Below are positions 1 through 12,223 of a DNA stretch of 64,000 nucleotides, piece after piece (the stretch's first letter is position 1; each line of letters opens with the position of its first letter). The stretch is from Acanthosepion esculentum. Taxonomy: Eukaryota; Mollusca; Cephalopoda; Sepiida; Sepiidae. The stretch is taken from the NCBI GenBank assembly GCA_964036315.1, contig OZ038485.1, positions 76,419,960 through 76,483,959 of the forward strand, read 5' to 3'. The notes below the pieces were generated by a model. It had not been told where the DNA came from. It searched no databases and was given only the letters and a program-made list of their open reading frames with translations. A program made the position numbers and the translations under genes.

Positions 1-1330
1 ATGAATAATGTACTGACCTCATATTTACTATTACAACTAATATAAAAAGAAGTATTATTTGCATTAAAAATTATGAAAAATCTATAATCAACAATCATAA
101 TAAAAATCTGGCATGTCAAATTTGAGGCACTTGGGTTTTACAAGTTAGACAGAAAAGATGAAATGCATGTTTTGTTTTACTACAAAATAATGTTTTTCTT
201 GTTATTTGAAACTAAGATTGGCATAAAAAGGCTTATTATTCTAGCATATGGAAGAGCACTGCATATACTTGTCTTAACCATTGAACCATACTTGCAAGTT
301 ATAATTCTTTTTCTTTGATCATTGTTTATATTTTCTTTATACTTCAAGTTATCTGCGATAAGAAGAGATTTTGATAAATGTTAAAATGATATCAACAGCA
401 AGTGAAGTGAAATGGATTTGTAGACATAGTTTTTTATCTGAAGAATTTTTAGTTCTTTATAACCAAAAATTAAAAACATTCTTGATTTTTTTATCTTATT
501 TATTTATTTATTTATTTATTATTATTATTATTATTTTATTTTTTGTACACCAAATGAATCTGTTAGGGAAGAAGAAAAATAGTAGAACAAATAAATGAGA
601 ATCAGAATAAAAAAATACACACATATGCACATAGATATTTATATACAGTTACATGTGAAAAGTGTATAAATATATATATATGTGTGTAATATATTATATA
701 TATTATTATTTATATATTATATGTGCAGTACTTATTAGAAAGCACTCAATATCAGAGATAGAGCTAACATATATATAATTACATATATCTGCATACCTAT
801 ACACTAAATCAAATTATCACTCACACATGTACATGCATATATCCTTAAACATATGTTCTATTTACATATAAATACATATAAATTACATTTATATTCACAT
901 TAAAACTAATAAAAATAATTTTACAAACACTTTCACTTACAAATATTTCAATATATATATTTACAAAATATAATATTTTCTCTTTTTATAATTATAAAAA
1001 CATGAATGAAAGTGGCTCAGTAAGTTCATGGGCAAACACAGTTCCTTATTGGATTTTACTCTGAAATTTCACTATACAATTATTATTCACCATTGAATTA
1101 AGTGCATTGAGGAAGGAAGAGATTATGTTGAAAAAATATTTCTTGTGTAATATAAATGCTTTTATTATCATAGATTATAAATTTATCATCCATAGTTGCA
1201 TAGATTATATACTGGTATTTTATAAAGTAATAAGGAGAACTATTAGAAAAGCTTGATTTATACAGGAAAAATATTTGAGTAATATGTAACTGTTACTGGG
1301 GAAAAAAGCTTGCATGCAGATAAAGAACAA
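1..1330. other. AT-rich DNA, no gene recognised
   Basis: I see no coding signal here. The stretch holds short simple repeats: a TTAT/TTA run at about 497-545, and TA-rich tracts around 665-720 and 765-790. The short reading frames present are low-complexity. Confidence 0.6.
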
Positions 1331-1360
1331 GTTTAGTGAAAGAACAAAAAATAGAGGAGT

Positions 1361-2240
1361 ATGACAAGGATGCATTTTCTAAATTTATATAATCTGTACA
1401 GTGAAACAATCATAACAGAATTAGAAAACCTTCCAATATTTATTATTGGTAGACACAATCTTAATATAAGATATGCAGATGATGCTATGTTAATGGCAGA
1501 TTCAGAAAGAAAATGGAAAGTACTATTAGATAAGGTAGTAAAGGAAAACAACACGAAAGAACTAACCATTAAATGTATGAAGGTGGAATGCATTGTTGTC
1601 AGCAAAAGAAAAAGACCAAGTTATGATCTATTTAGTGGAGACATCAAAATCAAACAGGTGCAGAAATTTAACTATCTGGGTCGTATAATACAGGCAACAG
1701 AAAGTGATGTAGAAATCTGAAGGTGCATAGGAATAGTGAAAGGTGTCTTTCAGAAACTAAGCAAATTATTAAGAGATAAAATATCATTAGAAACAAAAAA
1801 AAGAGTGCTAAACTGATACGTAATATCTAATCTCCTATATGGCAGGGAGGCTGGACAATCTTTTCACAAACAAAGAAGACACTCAAAGTAACAGATCTGA
1901 TTCTATAAATGAATGATGAGAATACCATAGACAGAGCATGTAAGTAATCAATAAATTTTAAAAGTAGGAATTACAAGGAAACTACTACTAAAAATAAGGA
2001 AACTGTTGAAATTTCTAGTACACATAATGAGGAAAGAAGGTTTAGAGAATTTAACATTCACAGGGTATACTGAAGGTAAGAGAAGCAGAAAAAGAGCAAA
2101 TAAACTATGTAATGAGTTTAGGTAGCACAACAAGGACAAAGATAGTAATGGAGCAAGATTTACTTAGAAAAACAAAAATCAGGAAGTTGTGGAGAGTCAC
2201 AATCACCCACATCCTGAAAGAACATTCATATAAAAGATGA
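1361..2240 (+). pseudogene. LINE reverse transcriptase, 3' part, decayed
   Basis: The first 119 codons (1361-1720) contain the reverse-transcriptase active-site box YADD at about residues 38-41, followed by a KFNYLGRII segment, the FxYLG block that typically follows the palm in non-LTR retrotransposons. After a stop at 1718 the homology continues through further stops: a segment around 1830 reads ISNLLYG, one at 2025-2090 reads MRKEGLENLTFTGY then a GKRSRKR basic stretch, and the last recognisable piece at about 2190-2225 reads LWRVTITHILKEH. These are the C-terminal landmarks of a non-LTR RT polyprotein. The N-terminal endonuclease and upstream RT motifs are absent, consistent with ordinary 5' truncation. 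A homologous inverted copy lies at 55.0-55.4 kb. The clade (RTE-like or other) is not settled. The function is lost. Confidence 0.8.
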
Positions 2241-4100
2241 CATATATGGTAGTCATTATAATAACACATATTTATGCATTCACAATAATACATATGAGTT
2301 ACATATTGTTCAAGTTATAGTGTACAGTATGCCTTGTGACTGATGTTAATATTAGCTTTAAATTTTGGAAAATCAAAAATTTCACTTAATAATTTGAACT
2401 TTGGTTGTATATTTTGTGAAAAAGAAATAACTTGTTAGTTACAGGTATAATCTTTTATCTTATAAAAATGCAATAATGATAATTAACATGTAGGCATGCA
2501 TATGTTTCAGATATCAGTCAAAATATATTATTGCTTATAGAAAAACACAAATACACATACATTTGATAAATGAAGACAATAAAAATTGGAAGCCTGTTAA
2601 TATAAATTGTTTCCTAAAACCAGTGACATTTTTTAAGCTCATCAGCATTGCTACATAAGAATGTAATTTATAGGAATACATAAAATGTAGAAATAATTTT
2701 AAATTATTGCAAAAACTATTACGCATTCTTCATTTGACCAAAATAGTGAATTTATATTTTGATATTACTGTTCAGCAGTGGTGTGGGGAAAAATACAACA
2801 GTAAATCTTAAATATGACACTAAATACCAAAACAATTTCATTTTTTTCAAGATACAGAATAAAATTTTATTATCTAATACATTCCCAATGAAAAGAACAA
2901 TTTTTATTTTTTTTAAAATTATGACAAAATATTAAATCAAGTGATAATGTCATTGATTTCTATGAAATATTATGCAATATTATTATAGAAAAGTCATCAA
3001 GTGTAATTTTTGAGTAATAAAGTCATTTTTATTTTCTTTAATGGAGCCAGTCTTTAATATTGTACAATACCGTAATATATCAATTGGGCCAGGACCACTT
3101 AAAAGAATGGCAATTCTTGGAAGCAAGCTGTCCAAATCTCTTACAATGGAATGTCAAAATAATGGCACATATGCAGTTTGCATTGATGGCATCAGTTATT
3201 ACAAGAATGAGCACAAACAATACATTTAGAACACCAGAGTCATTGTATGCAATAAAATTACATTTCAACTGAATTCCATATGTGAAGAGATTTGATACTT
3301 CTGAAAGAAACTTAGATTAATATTCAACAGTTCTTTTTCTTTTGTTTTTATGAAAGAAATAAAGTATATGGCTTTACTCCTTTCACATTCAGGAATTTGA
3401 AAAGACTATATTCATGTAGTTGTTTTCTAATATAGTTTCCTCAATTGACATTGTCAGTTCAATATCAAAAGAATATACAAAAATAGAAATGGAATATGCA
3501 ACATCTTTCATTTTATTAAAAGGGAAATGATTTTTATGGCATTTGAATAAGATAAAATACCTGAATTTATTAAAGTTACCAAAAATAGACAAAATGGATA
3601 CAAGATTACCAATAAGAGAAAAACAAAAAAAAATAAAGATTGTGACAGTCCCTTTCAGGAATATTTATGCATTATCTGCATAAAAGTATGAAGGTAAATT
3701 TGTTAATAACCAGCTCTTCTTTCAATCTTCAATATTAAAAATATTCATTTAATTTGACATGGTAAAAACAGAATAAATAAAAACCTAGTTCACTTCCAAA
3801 ATAAATTAGATCAAATTTAATATTGTTACTTTATAAGAATCTGTTTGCATGCTATATAGATTATTAGATATTTATATATTTTTAAATGTTTTATATATTT
3901 TAAAATAGAATTCAGTAAAACTTGATTTTTAAATAAAGTTTCATTAAAATCTATTTTCTTCATACTGAAAAGATCAGATATTAAATAGATGCTGTGCTTT
4001 TATTTTGGAGTTGATTTAAACATCTCTGCCTTGCAACATTGATTTTTTTTCAATTTCCCACTTCATCTAATGAATAAAGTTTTTTTTTTTTATTGGTAGA
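2241..4100. other. AT-rich DNA, no gene recognised
   Basis: Nothing recognised. Overlapping short frames at 3041-3272 have somewhat mixed codons (a frame with GPGPLKRMAILGSK), but I can tie them to no family and there is no splice or promoter context. A homopolymeric T run sits at 4080-4091. Confidence 0.5.
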
Positions 4101-4117
4101 TGGTTTTGGTTTAAAAT

Positions 4118-4258
4118 ATGATGACTCAATGTAGAGCTCTCTGTTGCTCTACCAAAGTTTGCAGCAGGCTAAACTGTGCCATGTTTGGATTTGGTCCAGA
4201 TGTCAACCATGATACCAGAATTGTCATTGTGAAACTAAGAGACAATGTCAATGCTTGA
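4118..4258 (+). CDS. Small cysteine-rich ORF, doubtful
   Basis: A 46-codon ATG-to-TGA frame with five cysteines in its first 20 residues and a mixed, non-repetitive composition, unlike the poly-AT frames around it. It follows a long T run ending in TTGGTAG, which resembles a 3' splice acceptor. I recognise no family, and no signal peptide is visible (the N-terminus is polar and Cys-rich). The complementary strand is equally high in complexity, so this may simply be a fragment of a decayed repeat. Treat it as a candidate only. Confidence 0.15.
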   Translation: MMTQCRALCCSTKVCSRLNCAMFGFGPDVNHDTRIVIVKLRDNVNA

Positions 4259-4963
4259 TACATTTGTAGACAGACATAGCATGTACCAAGTGCTGATTAG
4301 TTAACCAAATGTGAATTAGGAAGTTACTAGAAGTACTAATTTCAGTAGCTCTTATTTTTTTAAATTGTAATTTTCTTTCTGAACAGTTCTTTTAAATCAA
4401 TTAAGAGGGTAATACATCTTGGTGAAATCATTTTTTATTTCGAGATCATCCACTAAGGAGTATCTCAGATTTTTTTTTTTTACCAACAGTAATACTAACC
4501 AGAAGTCCATGGCTAGTAATTAAAATAAAATTTCTAGTCCCTATATTTTACATTTCTAGAAAGATAATACTGATAAAATAATTGCTTAAAAAATAAAAAT
4601 GTTTAAAGATTTCAACACATGAAAATTTTCCAAAAACTGAAATACTGTTTTAAAAAAATTTTTTAAGAAAATCCCGTTTGTGTTGTAGTTGAATTTTTGT
4701 AAAACTTTTTTCAGCTGAGATGTGTCAGCAATTAATCTTTATAGAAATGTAAAAATTTGCAAATTAAACATTTAGTAAAATTTAATCATGAAAATATTGG
4801 TTGTTACTACAAAAAGAATAACATTTTCTCAGATTTTTTTTAAGAATAAAAACCTATTTATTATAAAAGTAAATAATTAATGAACATGTACTAAAATTTT
4901 CATTTAAATTGGATAATTAATTTGATTTTTAATAATTTACTTTTCCCCCAATTTTTCTATCAG
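4259..4963. other. AT-rich DNA, no gene recognised
   Basis: No coding or RNA signal seen. Confidence 0.5.
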
Positions 4964-5018
4964 GGTTTGTGGCCCCCATGTTGGGAAAATTTGAAATCGT
5001 CATGGTAGACAGGGCTCT
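4964..5018 (+). other. Exon-like segment bounded by splice-site consensus
   Basis: A pyrimidine-rich tract (4939-4960) ends in CAG at 4961-4963. A 55-bp segment that is GC-richer than its surroundings follows. It is closed by GTAAGT at 5019-5024, a perfect consensus donor. One frame reads through all 18 codons (FVAPMLGKFEIVMVDRA). High-complexity sequence continues to about 5095 beyond the donor, which argues equally for a decayed transposon. No protein family is recognised. Confidence 0.22.
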
Positions 5019-5024
5019 GTAAGT

Positions 5025-7800
5025 TTTGGAGGATACCTCTCCTCACAAAGACCCTAGCACTGGGCCTGCACATTGTTTGTTAGCCATAACAGTTACCAGA
5101 TTTCTACTTCTCTCCAAATATCAACACTTTCCTATGTGATAGAAAACAAGTATACAAAAAAAATTCATTCATAATAATTTTTTATGAACTTGGGTCTTTC
5201 AAATAATTTTACATTCTAGTAACTCTCAGCCATGTTGTATTTTTATTTAAATTTCTGTTCCTAATTAAGGTTTTCATTAAATTAAAAATAGGTGTGGAGT
5301 TGTGCGCATGAACACAAAAAATGTGTAACAAAAAACCTTTAATATTTAAAAAAATTAATTAAATGAATCAACTGTAAGTGTCCCAATGTAGAGTATAGCT
5401 TTTGTGCAGTTGGTAATAACTGATAAATAGTTAAAGATTTCATTGCCTATCACTGAACATAAATTTTGGAAGGAGAAATTTCTTTGCTCCACTTTCAAAA
5501 AACCAATATTTCCACTGTAATAGATGAAACATTTTTGTCAGATATATACAATTAGAAGAAAAGGAATCTTATGCTTTTAGATATTTTGATGTGAAAAAGA
5601 AAACCTTTGATAAATGGATTCAAGTATGTTTTTTTAATCTATCAATTAGTAAATGAGGTTTTCTATGCTTATTAGCTCATTTTTTCATGTGTTAAGAGAC
5701 AAATGCAAATTAGCAGACCTTCCCTTGGTTCTGCTTGTCCTTTTTTTTGCAGCCAACAGCTGTTTGTGTTTCAAATGTATAACATTGTAAACAAGTTTTA
5801 TTTTTTATTACTTCAAGTAATTTATTTTAGTATTTTTTTGTTTATTTAATTCTTGGGAAGTCAATTAACTTCTCCTTTGCTGGAACACAGCAAATGATCT
5901 CAGATCAATTTGATTGGCAAAAGCAAAGGGATGAGGAAGGAAAGAAAGTAGAAAAAAAGAAGGAAAAGGATGACAAAGATAGTGAAAGAAAGCAAAGAGA
6001 GAGATAAAGTGAGCACTAACTGAAAGGAGACAGAAAAGTAGATGAATAAAACAAAATAATAAAAATAGGGATGAGAGAGATAAGAAAACATTAATAAGAG
6101 CTAAAGTTGTTAAAGGATTGAAAGCTAAATAGCCTCAAATTCAGTCTCATTATTGAAAGCAAATATCATTTCTAAAGCAACCATTTTCTAGAAAAAATTA
6201 CAATCTTTAATTTGGACAAAAAGATTTTCCAAAAAAATAAACAATATAAAAACTATAATAAACAGAAAGTCTAAATATCAACTAAATGAAAGAAGGAAAA
6301 GCTATAAATAAAATACTAAAATAAAAATGACAATGGCCTAAAAGAAATACATACCAGACAGACTTTATATAGTAAATAACAAAATTTTTGAGCTATTTAA
6401 GGTAACTCTACCAAATTTAATCATAACTAAATCATGAGAATTTTTATGAGACAGTCAGATTTTAAGCTATTTTGCATGAACTAACTACAAATTGAGAAGC
6501 AAATAAAATATACAATTTTTTCTACTTTTCACAGTCAAATCAGAAATATTAAGAGGAAAAATAAGAGAAAATTGGAATAAAGGAAAAGTGAAACAGTTTT
6601 ATAAAACAGCAAGAAGAATAGAAAAAGTCATTGTTTCCAATAAATGTAAAAAGGAATATATCAGTATATGGTTAATTATGTCATATTTAGCAAATTTACT
6701 TCTTAATATTAGAAATTATATTTGAAACAAAAATGCCTGTTTTGAATAAATACAATCATTATTATTGAATAATTATTTAGCAAAAGAGAATATGATGTTT
6801 TAACATTTTAATGGGAAATATTCTAGTTATGCCTTCTGGCATATATACTTTATTCTAAGTATTGAATAAAAATAATAAAATATTACCTCATTTCCATTGC
6901 TTATAAGCATTTTAAACTATGCCTACAAGTTCAATGGTGTTCCTTTTTAAAAAGTGAAAGATTAGTAATAACTGTCATTGTCAACCTTAGCTAATAGCCA
7001 GAAAATGAATGCAAAAGCCTTTCTCTTTCAGATAACAGTAGAAAGTGATATATCTAAAACATTCACATCATTCATATCTTTAGTGATATTATCAATTCTT
7101 GCTTGAATTATTTATCTTATTTAAGGTTAATTTGGATCAAAGATTTGAATTCTAGACTGAAAAGTTAAACCTGACAGCAGTAAGTAACACTATAAGCTGT
7201 GCAACATTAACATGAACAGGCAGATCATGTCATAGAAATATTAGTTTGGAAAAGTAAGGTAAAATTTTTTCAAACAAAAATAAAAATGTATTAAAATATA
7301 GCAAATATTAAATTATTCAGTAAATAATAAACTAGAGAAATGATTACTTGAACCTAGGCTTTTCTGAATGCCCTTAGGATGGTAAACATTAACTTTATAT
7401 TTGTAACAGCTAAAAGTCTATTGCTTTAAATACTGTAACAAATCTTCATATTTTATGACTGAGCATTCTTTTTCTCACCCAAAATGATGAAATATATTCT
7501 GGTCACCAGGTAACTTTATCAAACCAAAATACCAATTAATTTATTTAGAAGTAATAAATAAAATTTTCCATTAACAATTGAATATTCTTTTATGTTAAGT
7601 ATAACAATTTGGAAAATGTTTTGTGTTTTTCTATCTACCGATTTCTATGTCTGGCTGTTGGTGGTTTCAATTTAAATTCGGTTGGCAGTGATCCAAGTGT
7701 AAAAACAGCCAGGCAATCAATAAGTTAAATTCACTCTCAATGTACACCTATAAATATGCCAACATAGTTATAATACCAGAATTATACTGTAAATATTACA
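5025..7800. other. AT-rich DNA, no gene recognised
   Basis: No gene recognised. A purine-rich tract (GGAAGAAAG/GAGAGA type) lies at about 5928-6090; the frame on its - strand is a composition artefact. Confidence 0.5.
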
Positions 7801-7813
7801 ATATTATGTTGTT

Positions 7814-7818
<5 letters not shown>

Positions 7819-7887
<69 letters not shown>
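7819..7887. repeat. Compound microsatellite (TA)n(GA)n
   Basis: About 40 bp of TA repeats passes directly into about 28 bp of GA repeats. It borders one copy of the dispersed repeat described at 7888-8042. Confidence 0.95.
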
Positions 7888-7890
<3 letters not shown>

Positions 7891-8042
7891 TGTAATTAAA
7901 GGCCAACAAAGGTTCTTTGTCTAAAATATTTTTATTTAATTTTTCTACAGTTTGTCCAATTTTTCTAGTATTCAGAGAGAATTTGAACATAAATTGTTTA
8001 ATGCTTTCTGATTTCTTTTGGCTTTTATAAGCTATTATCAAA
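7888..8042 (-). repeat. Dispersed microsatellite-flanked repeat, copy 1
   Basis: On the - strand this segment resembles the sequences at 46560-46755 and 48055-48290. All carry blocks translating as IAYKS near the start and KLNKN/KINKK in the middle, followed by a frame rich in Leu and Lys. The (TA)n(GA)n array sits at its 3' end on the - strand. The shared reading frame is probably incidental. I regard it as a non-coding interspersed repeat that is habitually joined to TA microsatellites. Confidence 0.55.
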
Positions 8043-8640
8043 TATCTTTTGTGTGTTGATAGGTTTATGTCTGTAGATATGTATTAGGCTCCTCTGGTAG
8101 TTTTTGAGTGTCTTCATGCATTGGTGAGTGCCATATTGGCTTTGTATTACATTTTACACATCAGTTTGTGGTGTTATGGCATTTTCTTTTGTTTTCTTTT
8201 AACAATAAAAACAAATAAACCAACATCAATAAAAATGTATTCAATTTAGGAAAAAAATATAGTAAATAATGCAAAATAAATATTGCATGCTGATATATGA
8301 TGAGGTGATACTTGAAAAACACAAAGAGGCAACACTCGAAAATTAGTTCTCTTTTATTTATATTTTATTAATGATATAACATGAAAATATAATTTGCTAA
8401 AAGAAAAAAGGGAAATGAAAAACAATATATTCAGATTTTTACATTAAATGGTTAATTTAATATTTAATCAACAGAAAAATATATAACTAATTTGATTTAT
8501 ATAACTCTTAAAATTTTTTTAACCTTTTTTTAATCTTGGACTTTTTATGTGGTTTCAATATTTTTTCATGTAGTTTCAATACTCTACCAATAATTAATAT
8601 ATTTGATGGAATATAAGACCCTCTCCATATAAATTTAGTA
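8043..8640. other. AT-rich DNA, no gene recognised
   Basis: No coding or RNA signal seen. Confidence 0.5.
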
Positions 8641-8920
8641 TTACAATATTATGTTGTTAGATAAGGTACAAGCAGTGGTAGTGTATGACATCTGTACAAA
8701 ATTTAGCATTTCAGATATTTCAACTAAAAGCAAGAACAAGACAAGCTGACTCTAATGGGCAGTGGAATGAGAACAGTCTACCCCCATAGATTAATTAAAG
8801 CATTCAATTCATAATTCGCTGTAGATTACCCAATACACCTGATGAAGGTCAGAGGGCACAATGGCCGAAATATTGTGAAAACAACAACAAATGACAATAG
8901 ACTGAATGCAAATAGTGTAA
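8641..8920 (+). repeat. SINE-like repeat, 3' body, copy 1
   Basis: The segment shares two blocks with 58370-58560: CTACCYCCATAGATTAA (here at about 8778) and a terminal GGCCGAAATATTGTG block (about 8862-8878) followed by AACAAC. The second block also occurs at 18440-18475. The copy at 58.2 kb has a tRNA-like head, so I infer that all three belong to one tRNA-derived SINE family, with this copy lacking a clear head. Confidence 0.5.
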
Positions 8921-9321
8921 ATAATAACTCCTCATCCCAGAAATTCTGATAGAAAAGGAAATATATCTTTTAAAGACCTGAAATTCATAAATTAGTATTT
9001 GTGTGATTCAGACCTACATGTAATAAATATGCAGAAACACACTGCACAAAAGTAAAAAGAAAAGGAAATGAGAAAGAAATGGAGAATTGGAATAAAAAGA
9101 CAAATTGACAAATAAATGGAAGAAAAACATTTAAAAAAAAAAAAAAAAAATGAAGTGAGTGAACAAAAGTTAGGATAAAAGAAATTGATTGATGATAAAA
9201 TAATTGATAAAAGATTGTTGAAAGAAATAAAGAGCTTTTGAGTGAGAATGATGGAATCCTAGTTTCAAAAGTAAGACTGTATGCGAATAAGCCAGGAGCC
9301 AGCCACCAGCAACCAAAGTAA
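8921..9321. other. AT-rich DNA, no gene recognised
   Basis: Contains a poly(A) run at 9132-9150 and nothing else recognised. Confidence 0.5.
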
Positions 9322-9437
9322 AATACTAAAGCTAACAGTCAATATTTTCTCACTCCACTTGTAATGTCTTCCTTCCTTTCATACCAAATTCCATCTGCCA
9401 TAACCAGTGGAGCATTGAATTTCCGGAAGATGTTTTG
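9322..9437 (-). CDS. Candidate 3'-terminal coding exon of an unknown host gene
   Basis: On the - strand a TATATTTTTTAG sequence, a good 3' splice acceptor, is followed by an open frame of 37 complete codons ending in TGA. It ends in APLVMADGIWYERKED then ITSGVRKY. The codons are mixed and the segment is richer in GC than the flanks, unlike the surrounding noise frames. There is no ATG-initiated long frame, as expected for an internal or terminal exon. I do not recognise the protein. No partner exon was identified elsewhere in the window. It could instead be a fragment of an unfamiliar transposon, but no repeat copy of it was noticed. Confidence 0.35.
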
Positions 9438-9439
9438 TT

Positions 9440-10703
9440 TCTTTAAAAAATCTGCTAAAAAATATAATAAATTAACATCCTTGAATAAGCAGTGGAAATT
9501 CCAAAATACAAATAATCCTGCCTGAACTGCTTACCTGCCTTGCTACCTACAAACATATCAGCTTCCTTCCTACCACGTGATAGTTGAGTGACATAGATCA
9601 TCTGGTAAAGAGTTAATCTGGTTTACACAAATTTACATGAAGATTTTGTAAGTATATAAAGATAAAGAGTAACCTCTTTAAAATAATAAAATACTTGCCA
9701 AATACATGTAATCGTCTTACTCCCATCATTAATTAAGCAATCAATATCTTTGCTATGATCATCAATACCAGTAACTATTTATACCACTTGTGTATTTTAG
9801 TCCTTGATTCCCACTCAATAATGTGTTGAAATATTTATTCAGCCTAATAATGAAGATAATCGAAATAGACATAATATTTACCATAAATTTTAACCTTTCC
9901 ATCAAGTATCATGTAATATCTACAGGCAATTCCATTTTAGATATACTGGTTTTTATAGACTGATTGCATAATAACACTTTCATTAAAAACTCAGCATTTT
10001 TTTGTTCACTGAGATTTAAAACTAATCTCAATATACTGATTAATGGAAAAAGCAACCATTTTAATAACCTTTAATATTATTTTCTGTAAACTCAAGCTAT
10101 TCTTGAAATACAATTAAGTTGTAAGTGGCAAAGACATTTAAATTTATAACAATATAAAGCAGGTATTACAAATTTTTTGCAAGACCCTTCTATAAGAATA
10201 AATGTTGCAAATATGGGACTGGGCAGATATTTATTTCACATAAGCTTTGTTGAAAGTTTTCATTTTTACTTTCAAATAAATTATATCAATTTAGTAAAAA
10301 TTTAGCTTGAAGTTACTTTAACAAATATTAATTTGCTCCTACTTTTATAAGAACTGAGGCATATACATCTGTTATTGAAACTAAAATAAGTTTTAAAATT
10401 AATAACATATTTGTAAAGTAGAAAAATGAGAAATAATGAAATAAATAATAGTTAAATATATTGGTCCTAAAAATGTTAAAAAAGGATTCAATATTTCCAT
10501 ATCAACAAATTATGGGTGAAAACAAGACTATCATAAAATAAATATTTTGTTTATTAACATTGACCCAGAGTTTATTATAAGTTACTATGCATTTTATTTG
10601 AAGGTGATTAAAAGGTAGTAAGAAATTACAATTCAACAAAGTTTGTTTTGGTTTTGATTTTATTTACTCTCAAAATCAGACATATTTGTATATGTAACAT
10701 ATA
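9440..10703. other. AT-rich DNA, no gene recognised
   Basis: No coding or RNA signal seen. Confidence 0.5.
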
Positions 10704-11137
10704 CATGGTATGATGGCTAAATTGTCACCATTTTATATTTTTAATTTCACATGTGCATTGTTTGTTTTTGATTTTGTCAACTGCACAGTATATTAGGGTC
10801 AGTTGGGCACCATCTGTAAGAAAAATAGCACCATGACACAATACATTTCACCAGAAATTTAGAAACGGCATGCTGTGCTGCTTGGCATTTATTCAGGAAG
10901 CTCCACTACAAACATTTCAGAATGTTTGGATGTCAATCTGAGGACAGTGCAGATGATTCAGAAATAGTTGGATGAGTCTAATGGTGACTATGAGGGTATT
11001 TTGAGTGTTCACTAGTGATGGTGATGTTATGCCCCCATTCATCATCCCACAGGGCCTCAGACTAAACACATACATCAAATTCCTTGACGAGGTAGTATTG
11101 CCCAGGGTTAAGAAGGTGGCTACTGGAAGACCTTATG
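10704..11137 (+). mobile_element. DD37D-type mariner element, 3'-truncated, copy A
   Basis: The left end (TA, then CATGGTATGATGG) matches the terminal inverted repeat of the copies at 20653 and 51265. An N-terminal DNA-binding segment is readable (KRHAVLLGIHSGSS; SECLDVN), followed by a jump to a catalytic-core block containing GDVMPPFI and GLRLN at about 11015-11070, ending at GRPYVW near 11137. The element stops exactly where the antisense DD34D mariner reading frame takes over. The part carrying the second and third catalytic aspartates and the right inverted repeat are missing. Copy A keeps the GDVMPPF block that copies B and C have lost, so its own internal deletion has a different endpoint. 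Confidence 0.75.
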
Positions 11138-12158
11138 TCTGGTAACTTTGACACAAAGAAGTCCATAAGGGCTTTGCGCAAGTCTGCTTCATTGGTGAAG
11201 GATTTCCCACGAAGATGATTATCCAGGGAGTGGAAGAGGTAGTAATCGGATGGCGCAAGGTCAGGTGAATAAGGTGGATGGCACAAAGTCTCCCACCCAA
11301 GTTGCTGTATGGCATCCCTGACCACTCGCGCGACATGCGGCCTGGCGTTGTCATGAAGGAAAAGCACATCTTTGCGATTTACCAGTGCTGGCTCCTTCTG
11401 GTACAATGCCTGTTGCACACATTTCAATTGCTGCGAGTATAGGTCTCCAGTGACCATTTGGCCCATTGGTAGCAGTTCATAATGAACCACTTGACAACGT
11501 TTCCACCAGACACAAAGCATAATCTTGCGTGGGTGCATAGGCGGTCTTGCGGTATGAGGGACAGCATCCTGAGGAGACAACCAATGTCTGGTACGCTTGG
11601 GAGTTTCATACAGAACCCACTTTTCATCACTGGTAAGCACTCGATTGAATAAGGATGCGGTACGGTAGCGAGAAAGCAGCGATACACAGGCTGCCACTCG
11701 TTGACACTTGTGGACCTCCAACAGCATTTGCGGAACCCACTTGCTCAGTTTGTATGTCTTACCTAGGCGGTGCAGATGAAGTCTAACTGTTTCATCGGAA
11801 ACAGTGAACTGTCTTGCAAGTTCAGCACATGTTAGACTACTGTCCTCTTCAATGGGCGCCTTCAGAACTCCGTCATTCAAGACAAATCTCCCGACTTGAA
11901 TTTTCGAAACCAACGCCTTGCAGTACGTTCATCCACAGCACTATCCCCAAACGCTTGACATATGCGGCGACTTGATGCAGCTGCTGATAAGTCCACTTTG
12001 AAGTCGTAAAGCAAACAGCACCGAACGAGATCTCTAGACACTTCCATCCTTCTCATAGCTGTCCGGCTTATAACTGATGGCCGGGCATGGTGCGTGTGTT
12101 TTTTATAACGTCTGATGTTTTTACTTCTGGCTGTCTGAATTTGAAAACAAACACGCAT
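11062..12158 (-). pseudogene. mariner (DD34D) transposase, frameshifted, foreign C-terminus
   Basis: Cut-and-paste transposase of the IS630-Tc1-mariner superfamily, in two frames. The N-terminal frame (12158-11877) contains the paired helix-turn-helix region (LYDFKVDLSAA; ERTARRWFRKF). A short deletion after KSGDLS removes about a dozen codons of the usual linker and shifts the frame into the 283-codon frame 11913-11062. That frame carries WVPQ, TSDEKW (Asp 96), HDNARPH (Asp 188) and YSPDLAPSDYYLF (Asp 223). Thirty-four residues separate the last two aspartates, the mariner DD34D signature. After KLPDI (about residue 260, near 11134) the frame enters the antisense of the neighbouring DD37D element, so the natural C-terminus and right inverted repeat are gone. 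All three catalytic aspartates survive, but the frameshift and the replaced tail make activity unlikely. Confidence 0.9.
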
Positions 12159-12187
12159 TTCGTATATATTTCAACTTCATTCAATGA

Positions 12188-12223
12188 CTAATCAAAAAAC
12201 GGACAGAACTTTTTTGGTTAACT

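Noticed and set aside
5900..6091. A hydrophobic 63-codon - frame resembling a membrane protein
   Set aside because: It is an artefact of translating a purine-rich tract from the opposite strand.
7817..8041. A 74-codon - frame ending in Ser-Leu and Ile-Tyr repeats
   Set aside because: The repeats are translated microsatellite and the rest is shared with non-coding dispersed repeat copies, so it was not called a gene.
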